Assembly: GCA_014796735.1 (NCBI GenBank)
Contig: JAAVIG010000168.1
Location: 1-9,890, forward strand
DNA: 9,890 bases
Source of the DNA: Oscillospiraceae bacterium
Lineage (GTDB): Bacteria; Bacillota; Clostridia; Oscillospirales; Ruminococcaceae
Reading direction: 5' to 3'
How positions within the stretch are numbered: position 1 is the first letter of the stretch; each line of letters opens with the position of its first letter. The notes under the pieces are model-generated. The model ran no database searches and was not told the origin of the DNA. It saw nothing but the letters and a program-made list of their open reading frames with translations. Of the stretch, positions 1-6,762 are shown piece after piece. Position numbers and translations under genes: made by a program.

Positions 1-110
1 GCTTTTATGATTTGCGCTTTTAAGTTTGAGTTGATTTATTATTTGTACTGTGATATTTCTGAATTTAATTTATTTTCTTTAACAAAATATTTGTTTTCTT
101 AAGTTCCCAT
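1..110. other. AT-rich non-coding stretch, no gene seen
   Basis: No reading frame with a ribosome site is visible on either strand and no recognisable RNA gene was found. The stretch is strongly AT-rich. It may be the 3' flank of a gene lying before the window. Confidence 0.5.
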
Positions 111-115
111 GTATG

Positions 116-291
116 GGGCAAAGCCCTTTGGTCGCTGCCCGCAGGCAGCGAAACTCCCTACGCTTCAAGAGCTCCGCTGGGGTGAATTTCAAAACGCCCC
201 AGTGGGGCGTTTTGAAAGAGGGGAAGCCCTGTGATAGAGGGCTTCCCCTTGTTTAGGCAAGCACTTTTTAATCTGCGAGGTTATCCTCGCA
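116..291. repeat. Cluster of five consecutive short palindromes
   Basis: Five inverted repeats follow one another in a GC-rich island between AT-rich flanks. They are GGGC/GCCC at 116-126; CGCTGCC/GGCAGCG at 133-150; a perfect 14-bp stem at 187-200/204-217 with a 3-nt loop; a perfect 12-bp stem at 219-230/238-249; and TGCGAGG/CCTCGCA at 274-291. An alternative stem, 177-184 with 195-202 (8 bp, one G-U), excludes the 14-bp hairpin. No good T-run follows any stem, so a simple terminator is not convincing. It could be a dispersed intergenic palindromic repeat of this genome, a structured RNA, or the remains of a mobile element. I cannot choose among these from one copy. Confidence 0.6.
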
Positions 292-349
292 CGGAATACC
301 TGATTTTATAAAACTTTTAGATTTTACAAAGTACTATTAAAATTTATTG

Positions 350-362
350 TATAATCATAACG
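350..362 (+). promoter_or_regulatory. Promoter of the holin-like toxin
   Basis: A perfect TATAAT lies at 350-355, with transcription expected to start near 361-363. No convincing -35 is present: the best candidate, TACAAA at 325-330, has a 19-nt spacer. The promoter therefore looks weaker than the antisense one. The RNA would begin with a leader folding as CCTAT/ATAGG (369-373/378-382). Confidence 0.6.
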
Positions 363-444
363 AGGAAACCTATAGCGATAGGCGGTTAATAATACTCCCG
401 ACGGCATGCAAATTTCCCGCCGTTTAAATAAGGGGGTGATAGTA

Positions 445-546
445 ATGAGTTACATAACTGTATCGGATTTATTCCAGATATTAACATTTGTATGTAGTTT
501 GGTAGCTTTAGTACTATCTGCTCATAACTCCTTTAGAAAAAAGTAA
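445..546 (+). CDS. Small holin-like type I toxin peptide
   Basis: This short gene encodes a 33-aa peptide starting MSYITVSDLF and ending NSFRKK. A polar N-terminus is followed by one hydrophobic segment (about residues 9-26) and a basic tail. This is the architecture of the holin-like/TxpA/Fst-type toxins of Firmicutes type I toxin-antitoxin systems, which insert in the membrane when over-produced. The ribosome site AGGGGGTGAT (431-440) sits 4-9 bases before the ATG and is strong. A long leader from about 362 can fold near the ribosome site (ACGGC/GCCGT at 401-405/419-423). The gene is followed at 554-597 by a terminator and faces a convergent antisense RNA, the expected antitoxin. Family membership rests on size, topology and locus structure, not on a close sequence match; activity is untested. 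Confidence 0.8.
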   Translation: MSYITVSDLFQILTFVCSLVALVLSAHNSFRKK

Positions 547-552
547 TGAGTA

Positions 553-636
553 TAAAAAATAATCGCCTCCGACTCCAAACGTTGGCGATTATTTTTTAAT
601 CACAAAAAAGGGAGTTAACCGTCTATCGGTTTCCTT
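553..636 (-). ncRNA. Antisense antitoxin RNA of the type I locus
   Basis: The minus strand carries a consensus promoter (643-671) and then about 84 nt up to the bidirectional terminator, with no reading frame. The predicted RNA starts AAGGAAACCGATAG, can form AACCG/CGGTT at its 5' end, then carries CUCCCUU and ends in the terminator hairpin. It should be complementary to the toxin mRNA over the whole terminator. Its ACUCCCUU (opposite 608-615) can also pair with AAGGGGGU (430-437), the toxin ribosome site, over 8 bp with one G-U. I infer that it is the antitoxin acting on toxin translation. Ends are estimated from promoter and terminator positions. Confidence 0.78.
554..597. terminator. Bidirectional terminator shared by toxin mRNA and antisense RNA
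   Basis: A perfect 14-bp inverted repeat (554-567 with 584-597) begins with six A's and ends with six T's, so it can end transcription from both sides. The loop is 16 nt. The two convergent RNAs overlap here, as in Fst/par and TxpA/RatA loci. Confidence 0.9.
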
Positions 637-642
637 GTTTTT

Positions 643-671
643 ATTATACACAACTTTTTTAAATTTGTCAA
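643..671 (-). promoter_or_regulatory. Consensus sigma-A promoter of the antisense RNA
   Basis: On the minus strand TTGACA (666-671) is separated by exactly 17 nt from TATAAT (643-648), a perfect consensus. The start is expected near 636. Its strength compared with the toxin promoter suits an antitoxin that must be in excess. Confidence 0.92.
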
Positions 672-690
672 TACGGATTTTTTAGGTATT

Positions 691-730
691 GATTTTCAAT
701 CTTAACGGGTCTATATATTGATTGAAAATC
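691..730. repeat. 10-bp inverted repeat upstream of leuS promoter
   Basis: GATTTTCAAT (691-700) and ATTGAAAATC (721-730) are perfect inverted repeats around a 20-nt spacer, 20 bp before the leuS -35 box. There is no T-run after it. It could be an operator or chance in AT-rich DNA. Confidence 0.45.
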
Positions 731-750
731 GGATTAAAGGCAAAAAGCCC

Positions 751-779
751 TTGACAACAGCGGTTTTCGGTATTATAAT
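751..779 (+). promoter_or_regulatory. Consensus sigma-A promoter of leuS
   Basis: TTGACA (751-756), a 17-nt spacer and TATAAT (774-779) match the consensus exactly. Transcription should start near 786, leaving a leader of only about 28 nt before the ATG. That excludes a T-box between this promoter and leuS. Confidence 0.92.
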
Positions 780-813
780 TGTTAAAGAAAATACAAGAAG
801 GGGAACGACCGAA

Positions 814-3240
814 ATGGAAAAGAAATACGACTTTACCGCCATTGAAAAGAAGTGGCAAAAATACTGGGACGAAAACAACACCTTTCACGCGGAAAACAAA
901 AGCGACAAACCCAAATACTACGCGTTAGTGGAATTTCCCTACCCCTCGGGACAGGGGCTTCATATAGGACACCCCCGCCCCTATACCGCAATGGATATAG
1001 TAGCGCGCAAACGCAGGCTTCAGGGCTATAACGTGTTATTCCCCATGGGCTGGGACGCTTTCGGACTTCCCACCGAAAACTACGCCATAAAAAACAAGAT
1101 ACATCCCGCTGTTGTTACGGAAAACAATATAGCAAGATTTAAAGGTCAGCTCAAGGCGCTGGGCTTATCCTTTGACTGGGACAGAGAGGTCAATACCACC
1201 GATCCCGAGTACTTTAAGTGGACGCAGTGGATTTTCTTGCAGCTCTTTAAAAAAGGCCTTGCCTACAAAAGTCAGATGGCTGTCAACTGGTGCACGTCAT
1301 GCAAGGTAGTGCTGGCAAACGAGGAGGTAGTCAACGGCTGCTGCGAGCGCTGCGGCGGCGAGGTTGTACGTAAAGAGAAATCACAGTGGATGCTGAAGAT
1401 CACCGAGTACGCTCAAAGGCTGCTTGACGACCTTGCACTTGTGGATTATCCCGAAAGAGTAAAGTCCTCTCAGATAAACTGGATAGGACGTTCAACAGGC
1501 GCGGAGGTGAATTTCGAGACCTCGGCGGGCGATACCCTTACCGTATACACCACTCGTCCCGACACCTTGTTCGGCGCTACCTATATGGTAATATCCCCCG
1601 AGCATCCTTACATTGAAAAGTGGCAGGACAAGCTGTCCAATATTGACGAGATAAAAGCTTATCAGGAAAAGGCGGCGAAAAAATCCGACTTTGACCGCAC
1701 AGAGCTTAACAAGGAAAAAACAGGCGTAAGATTACAGGGCGTTACCGCTTATAATCCCGTAGACGGCAGGGAGATACCGATTTTCATTTCCGACTATGTT
1801 TTAATGGGCTACGGTACGGGCGCGATAATGGCGGTTCCCGCTCATGACGACCGCGACTATGAGTTTGCGAAGGTGTTTAATCTGCCCATTATCGAGGTAG
1901 TTAAGGGCGGAGACATCACTAAGGAAGCCTTTACCGACTGCGCAACAGGTATTATGACCAACAGCGGATTCCTTGACGGGCTTTCGGTTGAGGAAGCAAA
2001 GGTAAAAATAAAAGAGTGGCTCACCGAGCAGGGTAAGGGTCACGAAAAGGTCAACTTCAAGCTTCGCGACTGGGTGTTCAGCCGTCAGAGGTATTGGGGC
2101 GAGCCTATTCCTTTGGTATACTGTGAGAAGTGCGGCTGGGTCCCCGTTCCCGAAAGTGAGCTGCCCTTAAAGCTTCCCGAGGTGGAAAGCTATATGCCCA
2201 CCGATTCGGGCGAAAGTCCCTTGTCCACGCTTGACAGCTTTATAAATACAACCTGCCCCCACTGCGGCGGCAAGGCTAAGCGCGAGACCGACACCATGCC
2301 TCAGTGGGCGGGTTCGAGCTGGTATTTCTTAAGGTACTGCGACCCCGATTTCAAGGCGGGAGTTGCTTCAAAGGAAGCGTTGGATTACTGGATGCCCGTA
2401 GACTGGTACAACGGCGGCATGGAGCATACCACACTGCACCTTCTGTACAGCCGTTTCTGGCACAAGTTCCTTTTTGATATAGGCGTTGTAAGCACTCCCG
2501 AGCCTTACATGAAGCGCACCAGCCACGGCATGATCTTAGGCAAGGATCTGGATAATCCCGGACAGTTCACAAAGATGTCCAAATCAAAGGGCAACGTGGT
2601 AAATCCCGACGACGTTGTAAAGGAATTCGGCGCGGACACCGTAAGACTTTACGAAATGTTTATCGGCGACTTTGAAAAGGCTGCTCCGTGGCAGGAGGAA
2701 GGCATAAAGGGCTGTAAGCGTTTCTTGGACAGAGTATGGGGCTTGCAGGATATGCTTTCCGACGAGGAGGGCTACCGCAAGGAGCTTGAAGCGGAAATGC
2801 ACCGCACTATTAAAAAGGTGGGCGAGGATATAGAGGGGCTGAAATTCAACACCGCCATTGCCGCTTTGATGACACTTTTAAATAAATTTTACGGAAGCGG
2901 CAAGGTAACAAAGGGCGAATTCAAATCCTTCCTTATACTGCTTTACCCCTTTGCTCCCCACATTTGCGAGGAACTGTACACGAGCTTGGGCGAGGTGGTC
3001 ATAGACAAGCAGGAGTGGTGCGGCTATGACGAGGCGCTTTGCGTAGAGGATAACGTAGAGATCGCGGTGCAGATAAACGGAAAGATAAAAGCTAAGCTTA
3101 CCGTAAAAGCGGGGCTTGACAAGGAAGCTTTGGTGCAGATCGCTTTGGATAACGACGAGGTTAAAAAGCTTATTGAAGGCAAACAGATAGTGAAGAGTAT
3201 AGGAGTTCCCGATAAGCTTGTTAATATTGTGGTAAAATAG
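814..3240 (+). CDS. leuS: Leucyl-tRNA synthetase
   Basis: This 808-aa class I synthetase attaches leucine to tRNA-Leu in the cytoplasm using ATP. The ATP-binding motifs are present: HIGH at residues 50-53 and KMSKS at 587-591. Between them lies the CP1 editing domain, with TTRPDTLFG (from residue 246) and AVPAHDDRD (340-348, including the family's editing aspartate), which hydrolyses mischarged tRNA. Cysteine pairs near residues 160-180 (CTSC, CERC) and a later CEKC/CPHC set suggest zinc sites. The length is in the normal bacterial range. The frame stays open 32 codons upstream, but that part overlaps the promoter. The ATG at 814 has AAGGGG 10 nt before it and gives the usual N-terminus. The gene is intact, and no clear terminator follows, so some read-through into the PadR gene is possible. 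Confidence 0.98.
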   Translation: MEKKYDFTAIEKKWQKYWDENNTFHAENKSDKPKYYALVEFPYPSGQGLHIGHPRPYTAMDIVARKRRLQGYNVLFPMGWDAFGLPTENYAIKNKIHPAVVTENNIARFKGQLKALGLSFDWDREVNTTDPEYFKWTQWIFLQLFKKGLAYKSQMAVNWCTSCKVVLANEEVVNGCCERCGGEVVRKEKSQWMLKITEYAQRLLDDLALVDYPERVKSSQINWIGRSTGAEVNFETSAGDTLTVYTTRPDTLFGATYMVISPEHPYIEKWQDKLSNIDEIKAYQEKAAKKSDFDRTELNKEKTGVRLQGVTAYNPVDGREIPIFISDYVLMGYGTGAIMAVPAHDDRDYEFAKVFNLPIIEVVKGGDITKEAFTDCATGIMTNSGFLDGLSVEEAKVKIKEWLTEQGKGHEKVNFKLRDWVFSRQRYWGEPIPLVYCEKCGWVPVPESELPLKLPEVESYMPTDSGESPLSTLDSFINTTCPHCGGKAKRETDTMPQWAGSSWYFLRYCDPDFKAGVASKEALDYWMPVDWYNGGMEHTTLHLLYSRFWHKFLFDIGVVSTPEPYMKRTSHGMILGKDLDNPGQFTKMSKSKGNVVNPDDVVKEFGADTVRLYEMFIGDFEKAAPWQEEGIKGCKRFLDRVWGLQDMLSDEEGYRKELEAEMHRTIKKVGEDIEGLKFNTAIAALMTLLNKFYGSGKVTKGEFKSFLILLYPFAPHICEELYTSLGEVVIDKQEWCGYDEALCVEDNVEIAVQINGKIKAKLTVKAGLDKEALVQIALDNDEVKKLIEGKQIVKSIGVPDKLVNIVVK

Positions 3241-3313
3241 AATTTTCAGCCGTTATTATTTACAAAAATATTTAAAAGTTTAAGACAAATTAACGATTTA
3301 TTATTGAAAATAC

Positions 3314-3341
3314 TTGACTTTTTGCCCATATATGATATACT
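3314..3341 (+). promoter_or_regulatory. Promoter of the PadR-family gene
   Basis: TTGACT (3314-3319), a 16-nt spacer and an extended -10, TG-A-TATACT (3333-3341), form a good sigma-A promoter. Transcription should start near 3348, about 60 nt before the ATG. Confidence 0.8.
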
Positions 3342-3362
3342 ATAATTGCATATTGAGGAATT

Positions 3363-3394
3363 AGACCATACAATGTTCTCTTTTTGTATGGTCT
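3363..3394 (+). promoter_or_regulatory. Palindrome in the padR leader, candidate auto-operator
   Basis: A perfect 11-bp inverted repeat, AGACCATACAA (3363-3373) and TTGTATGGTCT (3384-3394), surrounds a 10-nt spacer. It lies just after the expected transcription start and before the ribosome site AAAGGAG (3396-3402). PadR proteins usually bind dyads near their own promoter, so this is the natural operator candidate. As RNA it would form a hairpin beside the ribosome site. Confidence 0.55.
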
Positions 3395-3408
3395 GAAAGG
3401 AGTTAATC

Positions 3409-3792
3409 ATGGGCATAAGAGAAAATTTTAAGCGCGGCTCTATCGAAATGCTTATTCTTTACCTGCTTACCCAGGAGGATATGTACGGATACCAGCTCGC
3501 ACAGGAGATCAATCAGAGAAGCGAGGGTCAGTTTGACATCACCGAGGGTTCAATGTACCCCACTCTGTACCGCCTGATCGAAAAGAACGCCATCAGTGAT
3601 TATAAGAAGCTTAGCGGTAAACGCCGCACAAGAGTGTATTATCATGTTGAAAAGGAAGGCGTTGAGCTTCTTGAAAAGCTTAAGGAGGATTACAGAGCGA
3701 TAAACGCGGGAGTTGAAAAGATTCTCAGCGGTAAAGCCGCCGCACCCGCTAAGCCTGCTACAAGAGGAAGAAAGAAAAAGGTGCAGGAATAA
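3409..3792 (+). CDS. PadR-family transcriptional regulator
   Basis: This 127-aa protein is a small winged-helix DNA-binding repressor of the PadR family. The N-terminal helix-turn-helix reads RGSIEMLILYLLTQEDMYGY, followed by the typical EGSMYPTLYRLIEKN recognition region and the wing (SGKRRTRVYYHVEKEG), then a helix that normally dimerises (about residues 83-107). Its length fits the short PadR/LmrR-like group. The C-terminal tail is rich in Ala, Pro, Lys and Arg and ends TRGRKKKVQE, a basic extension that may add DNA contact. The ribosome site AAAGGAG is 6 nt before the ATG. PadR genes often sit beside a membrane or transporter gene that they control; none is present here, so the target is unknown. 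A leader palindrome suggests autoregulation. Confidence 0.93.
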   Translation: MGIRENFKRGSIEMLILYLLTQEDMYGYQLAQEINQRSEGQFDITEGSMYPTLYRLIEKNAISDYKKLSGKRRTRVYYHVEKEGVELLEKLKEDYRAINAGVEKILSGKAAAPAKPATRGRKKKVQE

Positions 3793-3809
3793 CAAAAAAA
3801 TAAACAGCG

Positions 3810-3855
3810 CTGCCGCCTATGACATAAGGTCATGGGCGGCAGTATTGTTTTTATA
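3810..3855. terminator. Bidirectional terminator between padR and fliB-like gene 1
   Basis: A 14-bp stem (3810-3823 with 3829-3842, one T-G wobble) and 5-nt loop are followed by TATTGTTTTTAT on the plus strand and by a T-run from 3793-3800 on the minus strand. It serves both convergent genes. Confidence 0.9.
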
Positions 3856-3866
3856 CTATATATTTA

Positions 3867-5087
3867 TCAGCAAATCAAAAATGCCGCATATGGAAGCGTG
3901 CATTTGTTTTCCTTAATGAAATCATTAAATGTTCCCTGCTCCGCCAGCTTTGTGTTGATAACCATTTTTACCGCATAGGTAAGCGCAACGGCAAGCTCTT
4001 TTTCATCATAATTTTCCGTCAGAAATACGGGAGCACATGTTTTAAGAGTGTTGTAAAATACCGCCAGTGTAAAATAATTCGCCCATATGCCTTGCTGCGG
4101 ATCACATGAAAAAGCCAGATTGACCAGCAGATTTTCAATTATATATGTCCTCTCGTTTTCTATACGGCGGAAAACACCGCACAGTCTTTCGTATTCCGTT
4201 TTGTTGAAATCAACAATGGTTTTATCGTTGGTTTCTTTCAGATTACAATTAAGCTGCTCCATTACCTGCATAAACAATGTCTTTGGCTGACCCGAACCGA
4301 CCGTTTGAATACGGCGGTGCATTTTAACTAATATCTCCATTGATTTAATGGCCGCGCTGTCGTCGGATTGAGAGGGCTTAAGAGAATCGGCTATTTTTTT
4401 ACACAGCTCCTTATCCGTAAGCATATTTGCAAGGCTCGGAATTTTGTGGGGCGCGTTATTTTCCGTGTACTCGTCGGCTTTTTGGCAGAAGTAACCTAAG
4501 ATCAGCATTCTTTCGGGTATTGAAAAAGCTCTGTCCTGTAAAATATCGATCTCGGCGTTTAAAATATTCCAGTAAAAGGGATAGGCCTGCCACTGTCTTT
4601 TTATAGCGTTGGAGGAATACATTCCGCTGTTTATATATTTGTTTTTCCCGTCATACTCCTCTTCAACGATACGCAGTCCCTCGGGGTGCTTCATAAGGAT
4701 TTCGGTCACATGACAGCAGGTAGCCGAGCAGGACTGCCGCACGGCCATTTCGCCCACATTGGCGTTCAAGCGCGGAAATATGCCGCAGGTAAAGACGAGG
4801 GCGTCCTCTCCCTTTTCCTTTTGCAGCATGCAAAGAGAGTCCTTTCCCAAAAACGGGCAGTCGCCGTTTTCCTTAAGCCGCATTTCGGCATAGGAAACGT
4901 AGCTGTCCCCGTTTATCTTAAATGCGGTGTCAATAACGGAGCGGAGCTTTGGGCTGCACTCCTTGTTTTTATAATCAAGATATTCTTTTTTGTTTACACA
5001 TATATGCCAGTGCTTGCAGCAGGAATCGGGACATTCCGAGCCTGTGCATTGAAACTCATCAAAATAAGCAAACTTAACAATCTTCAT
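3867..5087 (-). CDS. FliB-like flagellin lysine-N-methylase, paralogue 1
   Basis: This 406-aa protein belongs to the family annotated as flagellin lysine-N-methylase (FliB), which methylates surface lysines of flagellin. The N-terminus carries the family's cysteine pattern: C14-x4-C19-x3-C23-C24 (CTGSECPDSCCKHW), C77-x8-C86 (CPFLGKDSLC), C101 before FPR, and C120/C124/C125. These suggest a metal or Fe-S site; I recall Salmonella FliB being reported with a 4Fe-4S cluster, but cannot check that here. The C-terminal two-thirds is mostly helical without motifs I recognise. The last residue is cysteine (YAAFLIC), as in paralogue 2. GAAAGG (5096-5101) lies 8 nt before the ATG. It is well over half identical by eye to paralogue 2 but is separated from the flagellin gene by about 4.7 kb, so its substrate is less certain. 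Confidence 0.85.
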   Translation of the reverse strand: MKIVKFAYFDEFQCTGSECPDSCCKHWHICVNKKEYLDYKNKECSPKLRSVIDTAFKINGDSYVSYAEMRLKENGDCPFLGKDSLCMLQKEKGEDALVFTCGIFPRLNANVGEMAVRQSCSATCCHVTEILMKHPEGLRIVEEEYDGKNKYINSGMYSSNAIKRQWQAYPFYWNILNAEIDILQDRAFSIPERMLILGYFCQKADEYTENNAPHKIPSLANMLTDKELCKKIADSLKPSQSDDSAAIKSMEILVKMHRRIQTVGSGQPKTLFMQVMEQLNCNLKETNDKTIVDFNKTEYERLCGVFRRIENERTYIIENLLVNLAFSCDPQQGIWANYFTLAVFYNTLKTCAPVFLTENYDEKELAVALTYAVKMVINTKLAEQGTFNDFIKENKCTLPYAAFLIC

Positions 5088-5128
5088 ACTTCGTACCTTT
5101 CATATAAAAATGTACGCTGACAAATTTG

Positions 5129-5157
5129 ATTGTACTATTTTCCCCGCTAAAAGTCAA
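5129..5157 (-). promoter_or_regulatory. Promoter of fliB-like gene 1, shared block with gene 2
   Basis: On the minus strand TTGACT (5152-5157), a 17-nt spacer and TACAAT (5129-5134) form a sigma-A promoter. The upstream and spacer sequence matches the promoter of paralogue 2: TTTTTGCTATTGACTTTT (opposite 5149-5166) and GAAAATAGTA are common to both. Confidence 0.8.
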
Positions 5158-5177
5158 TAGCAAAAATTCCGCTTTCA

Positions 5178-5186
5178 CATAAAATA
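5178..5186 (+). promoter_or_regulatory. Possible late-sporulation -10 element of the dpa operon
   Basis: CATAAAATA at 5178-5186 matches the sigma-K -10 form CATAnnnTA. Dipicolinate synthase genes are sigma-K-dependent in Bacillus subtilis. I do not see a clear AC-type -35 at the right distance, and the leader would be about 95 nt. No sigma-A promoter is visible between here and dpaA. Confidence 0.35.
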
Positions 5187-5281
5187 TAACAAGGGAAGCT
5201 TTAAGAACCCTATTGTACGCATCTTGTGAAGACAGGTTCCGAAAAAGCGAACCCGAAATATCTGAAAGAAAGGAATCCACC

Positions 5282-6127
5282 ATGTCAAGCTTTATATTTT
5301 TGGGCGGCGATCTTCGCATGCTTTACGCCGCGGAATATTTAAATAAAACATGTGACTGCTTTGTTTACGGCTTTGAGACCTCGGAGGAATTTCCCGTTCC
5401 CGCCACGGGTGAGCTTATACCGTTTGACTGCGCGGTGCTGCCGCTTCCCGCCACCACCGACGGAGTACACATAACAATGCCCTATCACAGCGAAAATCCC
5501 GATCTCGATATTGTACTTAAGGCGGTAAAACAGGGCGGCAAGGTGTTTACGGGAAAAAGCTGTCCTTATCTGGAACAAATCTGCGGCGAAAACGGACTGA
5601 AGCTGTACAATTACTTTGACCGCGAGGAATTGCAGCTTCTTAACGCCGTTCCCACCGCGGAGGGCGCGCTTGAAATAATGCTTAAGGAGCTCCCCGTAAC
5701 CGTGTTCGGAGTAAACACACTTATAACGGGCTTCGGGCGTATCGGCGAGGTGATGGCAAGAATGCTGATCTCGCTGGGAGCTAAGGTAAGTGTTTACGCA
5801 AGACGCAGCGAACAGCTTGCAAAGGCCGAGTGCATGGGCTGTACGGCGGTTTCCGGAAAGGAGCTCGAGCACCGTTTAAGCCAATTTGACGTTGTTATAA
5901 ACACCGTTCCCGCAACGATTTTCGATCGTAAAAGACTGATGATGCTCAGAAAAGACTGTCTGATAATCGATCTTGCGTCAAAGGCGGGGGTCGAAGACCT
6001 TGAGCTGGCGGCAAGCGTGGGGGTGAAGGTAATATGGGCTTTGTCGCTGCCCGGAAGAACCGCACCTGTTACGGCAGGAAGAATAATAGGAAAAACCATT
6101 GAAAATATCCTGCAAACGGAAAATTGA
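5282..6127 (+). CDS. dpaA: Dipicolinate synthase subunit A
   Basis: This 281-aa protein (also called SpoVFA) forms dipicolinate synthase with DpaB. In the mother cell it converts the lysine-pathway intermediate to dipicolinic acid, which is stored with calcium in the spore core for heat resistance. The N-terminal half starts SSFIFLGGDLRMLYAAEYL, typical of the DpaA N domain. The C-terminal half is a Rossmann fold with GFGRIG at residues 150-155 followed by a basic YARR stretch, which fits NADP binding, and later DLASKAGV and ALSLPGRTAP. The ATG at 5282 has GAAAGGA 7 nt upstream; an earlier in-frame TTG at 5213 lacks a ribosome site. The length is close to the roughly 300 aa of the Bacillus protein. 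dpaB follows after 35 nt, forming an operon. The asd-dapG-dapA genes that follow in Bacillus are absent here. Confidence 0.95.
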   Translation: MSSFIFLGGDLRMLYAAEYLNKTCDCFVYGFETSEEFPVPATGELIPFDCAVLPLPATTDGVHITMPYHSENPDLDIVLKAVKQGGKVFTGKSCPYLEQICGENGLKLYNYFDREELQLLNAVPTAEGALEIMLKELPVTVFGVNTLITGFGRIGEVMARMLISLGAKVSVYARRSEQLAKAECMGCTAVSGKELEHRLSQFDVVINTVPATIFDRKRLMMLRKDCLIIDLASKAGVEDLELAASVGVKVIWALSLPGRTAPVTAGRIIGKTIENILQTEN

Positions 6128-6162
6128 AAATTAACACTATTATATATAGGGAGGTAGGTACC

Positions 6163-6744
6163 TTGTGCGAAACATTAAAAGGCGTCCGCGTCGGTATGGC
6201 GGTCTGCGGCTCCTTCTGCACCTTCAAAAAGACCTTTGAAGCGGCGGAAAGGCTGAGATCGCTGGGCGCGGAGCTGATACCTGTAATGAGCTTTAACGCC
6301 TCCGCCATTTCAACACGCTTCGGCGAAGCGGAGGAAAATGTTAAAATATTTGAGAGTATCGCGGGAAGAAAGATCATAAACAGCATTTCGGAAGCCGAAC
6401 CGATAGGACCGAAGAATATGACGGATATTATGCTGCTGCCTAACTGTACGGGGAATACGCTGGCTAAGCTGGCGATGTCGGTGACGGATACGCCCGTCAC
6501 AATGGCGGTAAAAAGTCATCTCCGCGGCGCGAGACCCGTGGTGATAAACGTAGCCACCAACGACGCCCTTTCGGGCTCTGCCAAAAACATAGGCGCGCTT
6601 ATGAATTTAAGGCACTATTATTTTGTACCGCTTAAGCAGGACGACTGCGTTAAAAAGCCCACCTCTGTTGTGGGAGATTTTGACAGGATAGAGGAAACAC
6701 TGATCGCCGCTATGAACGGAGTACAGATACAGCCGATATTTTAA
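6163..6744 (+). CDS. dpaB: Dipicolinate synthase subunit B
   Basis: This 193-aa protein (also called SpoVFB) is the flavoprotein-fold partner of DpaA in making dipicolinic acid for spores. Recognisable family stretches are CGSFCTF (residues 15-21), NASAISTRFGEAE, AEPIGPKNMTDIMLLPNCTGNT, VTDTPVTMAVKSHLRGARP, STNDAL-like VATNDAL and the FVPLKQDD...KKP segment near the end. These follow the Bacillus subtilis protein closely. The start is probably the TTG at 6163, since AGGGAGG (6148-6154) lies 8 nt before it and the protein then begins CETLKGVRVG like its relatives. An earlier in-frame TTG at 6124 overlaps the dpaA stop and has no ribosome site. It lies in an operon with dpaA and is closed by the terminator at 6763-6800. 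Confidence 0.95.
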   Translation: MCETLKGVRVGMAVCGSFCTFKKTFEAAERLRSLGAELIPVMSFNASAISTRFGEAEENVKIFESIAGRKIINSISEAEPIGPKNMTDIMLLPNCTGNTLAKLAMSVTDTPVTMAVKSHLRGARPVVINVATNDALSGSAKNIGALMNLRHYYFVPLKQDDCVKKPTSVVGDFDRIEETLIAAMNGVQIQPIF

Positions 6745-6762
6745 ATTATATAAATATAAAAA

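Noticed and set aside
116..291. CRISPR array
   Set aside because: The palindromes differ from one another and there are no regular repeats with spacers.
718..813. N-terminal extension of leuS by 32 codons from an upstream start
   Set aside because: The extension covers the consensus promoter, has no ribosome site, and the sequence is unlike LeuRS N-termini. The ATG at 814 has a ribosome site.
3241..3313. Possible terminator after leuS
   Set aside because: The stretch is AT-rich with small palindromes such as AAATATTT, but no GC-containing stem with a T-run was found.
4686..5120. 144-codon plus-strand frame antisense to fliB-like gene 1
   Set aside because: It is a shadow of the methylase gene: no promoter or ribosome site and no recognisable protein.
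5213..5281. Earlier TTG start for dpaA
   Set aside because: No ribosome site precedes it, while GAAAGGA lies 7 nt before the ATG at 5282 and the protein then begins like DpaA.
6124..6162. Earlier TTG start for dpaB overlapping the dpaA stop
   Set aside because: No ribosome site; the later TTG at 6163 follows AGGGAGG and matches family N-termini.
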